Shown: one piece after another, positions 58,946 to 64,000 of the stretch
Layout of the letters: each line of letters begins with the position of its first letter
How positions within the stretch are numbered: position 1 is the stretch's first letter
From: Tigheibacillus halophilus
GTDB taxonomy: Bacteria; Bacillota; Bacilli; Bacillales; Amphibacillaceae
Length of the DNA: 64,000 nucleotides
Assembly: GCF_042683165.1 (NCBI RefSeq)
Contig: NZ_JBHUIZ010000003.1
Span: 62,001 to 126,000, forward strand
Direction: 5' to 3'
Notes under the pieces: generated by a model
Databases searched by the model: none
Seen by the model: only the letters and a program-made list of their open reading frames with translations
What the model was told of the DNA's origin: nothing
Translations under genes and position numbers: made by a program

Positions 58946-60091
58946 GTGGATGCCCAACAATTAAAAGATGATATAATCGAATACAGCAAAACGATTGGGA
59001 TTGATAAAATCGGTTTCACTACCGCTGACATTTTCACGGAACTGAAGGAACGGCTGCGTACCCAGCAGGAGCTTGGATACCAATCGGGATTTGAAAAAGG
59101 GACCGTGGAGGAAAGGACGGAACCAACAAGGTTGCTGCCGCAAGCACAATCGATTGTTGCTATCGCAATTGCGTACCCGTCACGGATGAAAAACGCTCCT
59201 AAAGGCACCAAGGAAGAACGGCGGGGGATTTTTTGCCGGGCATCATGGGGTACGGATTACCATGTGGTATTAAGGGACAGGCTGAATAAGCTTGCCGCAT
59301 ACATGGAAGAAAAGGTACCTGGCGCTGTCACCAAATCCATGGTCGATACTGGAGAGCTTTCTGATCGGGCAGTAGCGGAAAGGGCTGGCATCGGATTCAG
59401 CGGAAAAAACTGCGCGATTATCACACCAGAATTTGGTTCGTATGTTTATTTGGGTGAAATGATCACGAATATATATTTCCCCCCTGATTCTCCTGTAGAG
59501 GACAGCTGCGGAGATTGCCGCAAATGCCTTGATGCGTGCCCAACAGGCGCACTTGTGCAAGGAGGACAGTTGAATGCCCAGCGCTGCCTTTCCTTTCTTA
59601 CGCAGACGAAAGATTTCATGGCAGAGGAATTCCGGGTTGAACTTGGCAATCGGCTTTATGGCTGTGATACATGCCAACAGGTTTGCCCCCGGAATAAACA
59701 GATTGATTTTCATATTCATGAGGAGTTTGAACCGGTAAATGAAGCTGCTAAGCCAAAACTAAAACCGATGCTTACTGTTTCCAATCGGGAATTCAAGGAT
59801 AAGTTCGGCCATATGTCAGGGTCCTGGCGGGGGAAAAAACCGATCCAACGTAATGCATTAATCGCGCTGGCACATTTTAAAGACAAAACAGCCGTACCAT
59901 CTATTATTCAAATAATGAATGAGGATCCTCGTCCGGTCATGCGGGGGACTGCTGCATGGAGCCTTGGGAAAATAGGGACGCCTGAAGCATACGCAGCTAT
60001 CGAAGCTGCAATGACTAAGGAAAAGGATGACAACGTATTGTTTGAGATGGAAAAGGGATTGGCATTCAAAACCTCCGCAGCTATTCATTGA
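58946..60091 (+). CDS. queG: Epoxyqueuosine reductase
   Basis: 381 aa from GTG 58946 (AAGGAAGGTG, 7-base spacer; GTG 58937 lies in the SD). It reduces epoxyqueuosine to queuosine in tRNA with cobalamin and two [4Fe-4S] clusters. The motifs are CGDCRKCLDACPTGAL and YGCDTCQQVCPRNK, with a Cys/Asp B12 site around VDTGELSDRAVAERAG; the C-terminal part has HEAT-like repeats (AVPSIIQIMNEDPRPVMRGT, TPEAYAAIEAAM) that bind tRNA. The downstream ogt gene begins 37 bases after the stop. Confidence 0.96.
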   Translation: MDAQQLKDDIIEYSKTIGIDKIGFTTADIFTELKERLRTQQELGYQSGFEKGTVEERTEPTRLLPQAQSIVAIAIAYPSRMKNAPKGTKEERRGIFCRASWGTDYHVVLRDRLNKLAAYMEEKVPGAVTKSMVDTGELSDRAVAERAGIGFSGKNCAIITPEFGSYVYLGEMITNIYFPPDSPVEDSCGDCRKCLDACPTGALVQGGQLNAQRCLSFLTQTKDFMAEEFRVELGNRLYGCDTCQQVCPRNKQIDFHIHEEFEPVNEAAKPKLKPMLTVSNREFKDKFGHMSGSWRGKKPIQRNALIALAHFKDKTAVPSIIQIMNEDPRPVMRGTAAWSLGKIGTPEAYAAIEAAMTKEKDDNVLFEMEKGLAFKTSAAIH

Positions 60092-60128
60092 CTGGATGCA
60101 GGTGGCGAAGGGCAAAGGGGAGAAAACG

Positions 60129-60659
60129 ATGAGGAAAAGTTTTTTGCATACTGACCAGTTGAATACACCAATCGGTTTGTTATTATTGACCAGTGACGGG
60201 GAGAGCTTGCTTCGCATTGACTATATGTCGGAGAATAAATTATTCGAAGTACAGCATTGGGCAGACAAGCATTTTCAACAGGTCGAGCTGCAGCCCATTG
60301 AAGATCAGGTGCTTGAAGATGCCAAGCAGCAGCTGACTGAATATTTTACGGAAAAGCGGCAAACATTTGATATTCCGATTGTATTCCTCGGTACCGATTT
60401 TCAACGACGTGTATGGCAGGCACTCTATGAGGATGTCCCTTATGGCTTGACGCAAACTTACAAAGGGATTGCTGCAGCCATCCATCATCCAAATGCTGTC
60501 AGAGCTGTGGGAGGCGCTGTAAACAAAAATCCGTTGTCAATTATTGTGCCATGTCACCGTATCGTCGGCAGCAACGGCAAATTGGTCGGCTATAACGGTG
60601 GGCTTGATAAGAAACAGTATTTGCTGGATCATGAGCTGACTGGCCTTTTTACGGAATGA
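60129..60659 (+). CDS. ogt: Methylated-DNA-[protein]-cysteine S-methyltransferase
   Basis: 176 aa from ATG 60129 (AAAGGGGAG, 6-base spacer; upstream starts overlap queG and have no SD). It removes the methyl group from O6-methylguanine onto its own cysteine in IVPCHRIVGSNG; FQRRVWQALYEDVPYG, YKGIAAAIHHPNAVRAVGGA and LVGYNGGLDKKQYLLDHE are the other conserved pieces. One-time DNA repair protein. Third in a run with queG. No Ada-type regulatory domain. Confidence 0.95.
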   Translation: MRKSFLHTDQLNTPIGLLLLTSDGESLLRIDYMSENKLFEVQHWADKHFQQVELQPIEDQVLEDAKQQLTEYFTEKRQTFDIPIVFLGTDFQRRVWQALYEDVPYGLTQTYKGIAAAIHHPNAVRAVGGAVNKNPLSIIVPCHRIVGSNGKLVGYNGGLDKKQYLLDHELTGLFTE

Positions 60660-60673
60660 TTGCCATAAGGCCA

Positions 60674-60711
60674 AGCATCGCCTCCATATATTAATATATG
60701 GAGGCGATGCT
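60674..60711. promoter_or_regulatory. Perfect 38-nt palindrome masking the SD of the amidase-domain gene
   Basis: AGCATCGCCTCCATATATT continued by its exact reverse complement. The 3' arm carries the gene's GGAGG SD (60700-60704), so the mRNA hairpin would hide it. The apex sequence CATATATTA also fits the sigma-K/E-like -10 CATANNNTA. No T-tract after it. Confidence 0.75.
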
Positions 60712-60712
60712 G

Positions 60713-61558
60713 ATGAAGGATTTGCAAACGTATTGGCGAAACATTTTTCGTGCGCAAATGCCGGGGGAACAGATATGGTGGGATAGGAAAGTGAAGCTCT
60801 GCGAAACCAGGGGAGCGGAGATGGTACGTATCAAAGGAGAAGGAAAAGTATACCAGAAATTACGTACAAATGATGACTTGAACTACCGCTATTTACTACA
60901 TTTGGAAATTTTAATGAGGCAAGGCAAACATTTTTACATGGAAGAACAAGTTTTTCCGTTTGTTTGCAAGACAAAAGAGGGGAAAACGATTCACCGGCTG
61001 GTGGAAATAACAACTGACCAGGCTGCCCCCCAGCTGGCACTTCTGGAAAGCGAGGTTGCTGAGGAGACCAGATTTTCTTATGACCGGATGTCTGCTGTGC
61101 AATATGCGGAAAATTGGTGGAACAGCTATAATCCCGCCTACCGTAAATTTGACGTGGATTGTACAAACTACGTATCGCAATGCTTGAAAGCCGGTGGAGC
61201 GCCGATGTGGGGAGCGCCAAACCGCAGCAAAGGTTGGTGGTATCAGGGAGGCAGCTGGAGTTTCAGTTGGGCTGTCGCTCATAGTTTCCGCTGGTATTTG
61301 AGCGGAGCTAAACAGGGATTGAAAGGATTAGAAGTGCATACACCTCAGGAATTGGCTCCAGGCGATGTGATATGCTATGATTTTGAAGGTGATGGCCGTT
61401 TCAATCATAATACGATTGTGGTGGCGAAGGATTCGGAAGGAATGCCTCTTGTTAATGCCCATACCAATAACAGTCGTCATCGCTACTGGTCATATGAAGA
61501 TTCAGCTGCCTGGACGCCGGAAATTAATTATAAATTTTTTCGAATCGGAGAGACATAA
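60713..61558 (+). CDS. Amidase-domain protein (CHAP/Amidase_6-like), cytoplasmic as predicted
   Basis: 281 aa from ATG 60713 (GGAGG, 8-base spacer). The C-terminal ~150 residues have the Amidase_6 features: AVQYAENWWNSYNPAYRKFD, DCTNYVSQCLKAGGAPMW (catalytic Cys), WAVAHSFRWYL, PGDVICYDFEGDGRFNH (His) and LVNAHTNNSRHRYWSY. The N-terminal ~130 residues are not recognised. No signal peptide, which is odd for a wall-type hydrolase and, with the SD hairpin, may suggest sporulation-stage use or lysis-dependent release. No spore-specific evidence is firm. Confidence 0.85.
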   Translation: MKDLQTYWRNIFRAQMPGEQIWWDRKVKLCETRGAEMVRIKGEGKVYQKLRTNDDLNYRYLLHLEILMRQGKHFYMEEQVFPFVCKTKEGKTIHRLVEITTDQAAPQLALLESEVAEETRFSYDRMSAVQYAENWWNSYNPAYRKFDVDCTNYVSQCLKAGGAPMWGAPNRSKGWWYQGGSWSFSWAVAHSFRWYLSGAKQGLKGLEVHTPQELAPGDVICYDFEGDGRFNHNTIVVAKDSEGMPLVNAHTNNSRHRYWSYEDSAAWTPEINYKFFRIGET

Positions 61559-61614
61559 GTTTTCTCGATTTTGAACGGCTTTTTTTAAGATGAATGAGAC
61601 AGGGAGAAAAACAA

Positions 61615-62088
61615 ATGAGTTTACACATTGTATTATTTGAACCTGAAATACCAGCTAATACCGGTAATATTTCCAGAACCTGTCTGGGTACTGGTACAAC
61701 ACTTCATTTGGTCCATCCGCTTGGATTTTCAACAGACGACAGGATGCTGCGCCGGGCAGGACTGGATTATTGGAAGGACGTGGATGTCAAAGAACACCCG
61801 TCTATCCATGAAGTGTATGCAGCATATCCTGAAGGTGAATTCTACTATATTGAAAACTTCGGGACAAAGCATTACACAGATTTTGATTTTAGTGATACAA
61901 ATAAGCACATTTTCTTCGTTTTTGGAAAAGAAACAACTGGCATTCCCAAAGCATTATTACATGGGAAGGAAGACCGTTGTCTCCGCATTCATATGAATGA
62001 AAATATCCGCTCCTTGAATCTGTCCAATACTGCTGCCATTATCCTTTACGAGGCGCTGAGACAGCAAAATTTTCCCGGAATGCGTTAA
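61615..62088 (+). CDS. trmL: tRNA (cytidine(34)-2'-O)-methyltransferase
   Basis: 157 aa from ATG 61615 (AGGGAGA). SPOUT family: IVLFEPEIPANTGNISRTC, LVHPLGFSTDDRMLRRAGLD, FVFGKETTGIPKALL, and RIHMNENIRSLNLSNTAAII, with the trefoil knot at the C-terminus. Methylates the wobble ribose of tRNA-Leu. Usually dimeric. B. subtilis CspR is the homologue. Confidence 0.96.
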   Translation: MSLHIVLFEPEIPANTGNISRTCLGTGTTLHLVHPLGFSTDDRMLRRAGLDYWKDVDVKEHPSIHEVYAAYPEGEFYYIENFGTKHYTDFDFSDTNKHIFFVFGKETTGIPKALLHGKEDRCLRIHMNENIRSLNLSNTAAIILYEALRQQNFPGMR

Positions 62089-62124
62089 AAAACCGCCTTT
62101 GCTATGGCAAGGGCGGTTTTTAGA
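62086..62124 (+). terminator. Terminator after trmL
   Basis: AAAAACCGCCTTTGC pairs with GCAAGGGCGGTTTTT across TATG. Confidence 0.88.
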
Positions 62125-62212
62125 TTCAGCGATAAAGATAAATGCGTAGCTCAGTTTCGAGACAGCAATCATAGACATTTACAACAGGATTGCTCAGAGC
62201 CGGTTTGTCCAA

Positions 62213-62314
62213 TTATTGATTGTCTTTCGGGACTCCCGGTTTTGCATCATAGCCTGAAGTAAAAAAAGAAACCATAAATGTGATGATAACCCCGATCAAT
62301 AATGCGAGCTTCAT
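62213..62314 (-). CDS. 33-aa membrane peptide
   Basis: AGGAGG stands seven bases before ATG 62314. MKLALLIGVIITFMVSFFTS is one hydrophobic helix or signal, followed by GYDAKPGVPKDNQ. It is divergent from odhA. No family is recognised. The strong SD and composition argue for a real small gene. Confidence 0.7.
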   Translation of the reverse strand: MKLALLIGVIITFMVSFFTSGYDAKPGVPKDNQ

Positions 62315-62629
62315 GCAATGTACCTCCTTCATATGCTATGTAAAGTCACTTAACAATTATCTTTTCCTTTATTATAACGAAAAATGAGTGGAAAGTGAAC
62401 TGCAAGCTAAAAAATACGATAATTACTTTGAAAATCGCACAAAAAGAAAATTTGAAAAATAGATGGAAATCTAAATTCACAAATCCTTTCCTCATTTGTT
62501 GTAACGCATCATGAAATAGGGTATATTAGTTGATGAAGTAAGCCTCGAGTTCTATAATGGAACTTGAGTTTTTCAATGATTAAATATATTTATACATCAT
62601 GCAAGCTTTTACTAATGGGGGTATAAATC
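62315..62629. other. odhA upstream region
   Basis: 315 bases, AT-rich. Two overlapping promoter candidates and an inverted repeat straddling the -10 are seen at 62499-62573 (listed separately). Otherwise nothing recognised. Confidence 0.5.
62499..62573 (+). promoter_or_regulatory. odhA promoters with inverted repeat over the -10
   Basis: P1: TTGTAA (62499-62504), 17 bp, TATATT (62522-62527). P2: TTGATG (62530-62535), 17 bp, TATAAT (62553-62558). The repeat CTCGAGTTC (62544-62552) and GAACTTGAG (62560-62568) flanks the P2 -10. From P1 the same repeat plus TTTTT would form a terminator-like hairpin. Confidence 0.6.
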
Positions 62630-64000
62630 GTGGCACAGAACGAAGAATCTGCAAAAAGATTCTGGGGAGAATTTTATGGCCCAAACATGGGATATGTAGA
62701 AGAACAGTATGAACTGTTTTTGAAAGACCCGGATTCAGTAGACCCGTCCATCAAAGTGAATTTTGAAAAGTACGGAGAGCCTGTCTGGGAATCACAAAAT
62801 GAAGATTTGGCAGAGAACGTTCACGGCACAGCTTCCATAAACGATGTCAAAAAACTTACCTCAGCGATGAAACTTGTTGAGGCTATTCGTCGTTACGGAC
62901 ATTTGGAAGCCGATATTTATCCTGTCGGATTGCAAAAAGACAGGTATTCAAAATTAGTGGACCCGACAACTTACAGTCTGTCAGAAGAAGATTTAAAAAA
63001 CATCCCAGCTTCCTGGCTCTGGGATCATGCAGCTGATGCAAACGTCAAAAATGGTCTTGATGTTGTATCAGAACTGAAAAAATATTATACAGGAACAATC
63101 GCTTTCGAATATGATCATGTGAATAATGACGAAGAGCGTCAATGGCTTCGTGAATTGATCGAACTTGGAAACGCTCGCTTGTCACTTTCTGATGAAGAAA
63201 AGAAGCAGTTGCTGAAACGTTTGGTGGAAGTGGAAGGGTTTGAAGATTTTCTACAGAAAATTTTTGTCGGACAGAAACGCTTTTCCATCGAAGGCTTGGA
63301 AGCAATGGTGCCTATGCTGGACCATATCGTCAAAAATGCGACTGCCCAAAAAGTGGAACATATCATGATGGGAATGGCCCATAGAGGCCGTTTGAGCGTA
63401 TTGGCCCATGTCTTGGGAAAACCGCTTGATAAAATCTTTTCTGAGTTTCATTCTTCACCGGATAAAGAATTGATTCCTTCGGAAGGTTCCATGGGAATCA
63501 ATTATGGCTGGACAGGAGATGTAAAATACCATTTCGGTGCTGTCAAAGATGTTAAAGACGGCGAGGAAACAAACACTCGTATCACTTTGGCCAACAATCC
63601 GTCCCATTTGGAATTCGTCAACCCTGTTATCGAAGGGTTTGCCAGAGCTGCACAAGATGAACGCAAACATAGTGGATATCCTGAACAGGATTTCAATAAG
63701 GCGATACCTGTGCAAATACATGGCGACGCTGCTTTCATCGGAGAAGGGATTGTAGCTGAAACATTGAACCTAAGCGGATTGCCTGCGTACACTACCGGTG
63801 GTACCCTTCATATTATTGCTAATAACCTTGTAGGTTATACTACTGACCAAAAAGACGGGCGTTCCACAAGGTATGCAAGTGACTTAGCCAAAGGTTATGA
63901 GATTCCGGTCATCCATGTCAATGGAGATGATCCTATCTCTTGTGTTTCAGCTATAAAAATAGCATATGATTACCGTCAAAAATTTCATAAAGATATTTTA
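62630..64000 (+). CDS. odhA: 2-oxoglutarate dehydrogenase E1 component, 5' part
   Basis: 457 codons from GTG 62630 (GGGGG seven to eight bases upstream) to the window end, open throughout. N-terminal FWGEFYGPNMGYVEEQYELF, IRRYGHLEADIYPVG, then the thiamine-enzyme domain with IEGLEAMVPMLDHI, MGMAHRGRLSVLAHVLGKP, GDVKYHFGA, LANNPSHLEFVNPVIEG, VQIHGDAAFIGEGIVAETL. E1 decarboxylates 2-oxoglutarate with thiamine diphosphate in the TCA cycle; odhB would be expected just beyond. Confidence 0.97.
   Translation, partial: MAQNEESAKRFWGEFYGPNMGYVEEQYELFLKDPDSVDPSIKVNFEKYGEPVWESQNEDLAENVHGTASINDVKKLTSAMKLVEAIRRYGHLEADIYPVGLQKDRYSKLVDPTTYSLSEEDLKNIPASWLWDHAADANVKNGLDVVSELKKYYTGTIAFEYDHVNNDEERQWLRELIELGNARLSLSDEEKKQLLKRLVEVEGFEDFLQKIFVGQKRFSIEGLEAMVPMLDHIVKNATAQKVEHIMMGMAHRGRLSVLAHVLGKPLDKIFSEFHSSPDKELIPSEGSMGINYGWTGDVKYHFGAVKDVKDGEETNTRITLANNPSHLEFVNPVIEGFARAAQDERKHSGYPEQDFNKAIPVQIHGDAAFIGEGIVAETLNLSGLPAYTTGGTLHIIANNLVGYTTDQKDGRSTRYASDLAKGYEIPVIHVNGDDPISCVSAIKIAYDYRQKFHKDIL

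Overview
The window reads as a chromosomal segment of a low-to-moderate GC, endospore-forming Bacillaceae bacterium. Evidence: AGGAGG-type Shine-Dalgarno (SD) sequences, many GTG/TTG starts, spore genes (cotD-like, sspP-like), and B. subtilis-type genes such as mscL, ypsA, yidC2, acsA, sbcDC, ctaG, yugN-like, cydAB(S), a B. subtilis-type fnr and odhA. Gene content resembles the Oceanobacillus/Virgibacillus/Terribacillus group, but the genus cannot be fixed from this sequence alone. No rRNA, CRISPR array, intact insertion sequence or prophage was seen.

Layout. 0-5 kb: acetate uptake and activation (actP-like 3' end, acsA), an odd disulfide-oxidoreductase homologue, a small spore protein and mscL. 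5-11 kb: a YjbQ-family enzyme, then a mifM-like arrest-peptide gene overlapping yidC2, cotD and ypsA, a membrane-anchored DUF1906 protein and a GNAT-DUF1992 fusion. 11.8-19 kb: a secreted cell-wall (MurNAc) salvage cluster (nagZ, a TasA/camelysin-like protein, namZ, amiE-like, and a secreted endonuclease/exonuclease/phosphatase). The four enzymes all end in the same ~85-residue C-terminal domain. 19-31 kb: alpha/beta hydrolase, an MFS exporter divergent from its TetR regulator, a small sigma factor and a degenerate relative of it, a duplicated-domain lipoprotein, and sbcDC. 31-39 kb: a second MFS exporter, a serine-biosynthesis pair (aminotransferase-serA), and a cytochrome bd operon flanked by two tiny membrane proteins.

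39-57 kb: a nucleoside hydrolase pseudogene, an acyl-CoA synthetase-like gene, small membrane proteins, an AEC transporter, a YugN-like protein, a methyltransferase, plsC behind a FapR operator, a type I toxin-antitoxin locus (28-aa holin-like toxin plus convergent antisense RNA), ctaG, yhgE/pip, hydrolases, D-amino-acid aminotransferase and fnr. 57-64 kb: tRNA-Gly preceded by a duplicated tRNA 5' half, an ABC-class ATPase, queG, ogt, an amidase-domain gene whose SD lies in a perfect 38-nt hairpin, trmL, a 33-aa membrane peptide, and the 5' part of odhA.

The regions I find most interesting are: (i) the type I toxin-antitoxin locus at 46.5-46.9 kb; (ii) the mifM-like leader whose arrest site abuts a hairpin hiding the yidC2 SD; (iii) the wall-salvage cluster with a shared C-terminal domain and an embedded fibre-type protein; (iv) the small proteins on both sides of cydAB; and (v) the SD-sequestering perfect palindrome at 60.7 kb. 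All promoter, operator and RNA-structure calls were made by eye.
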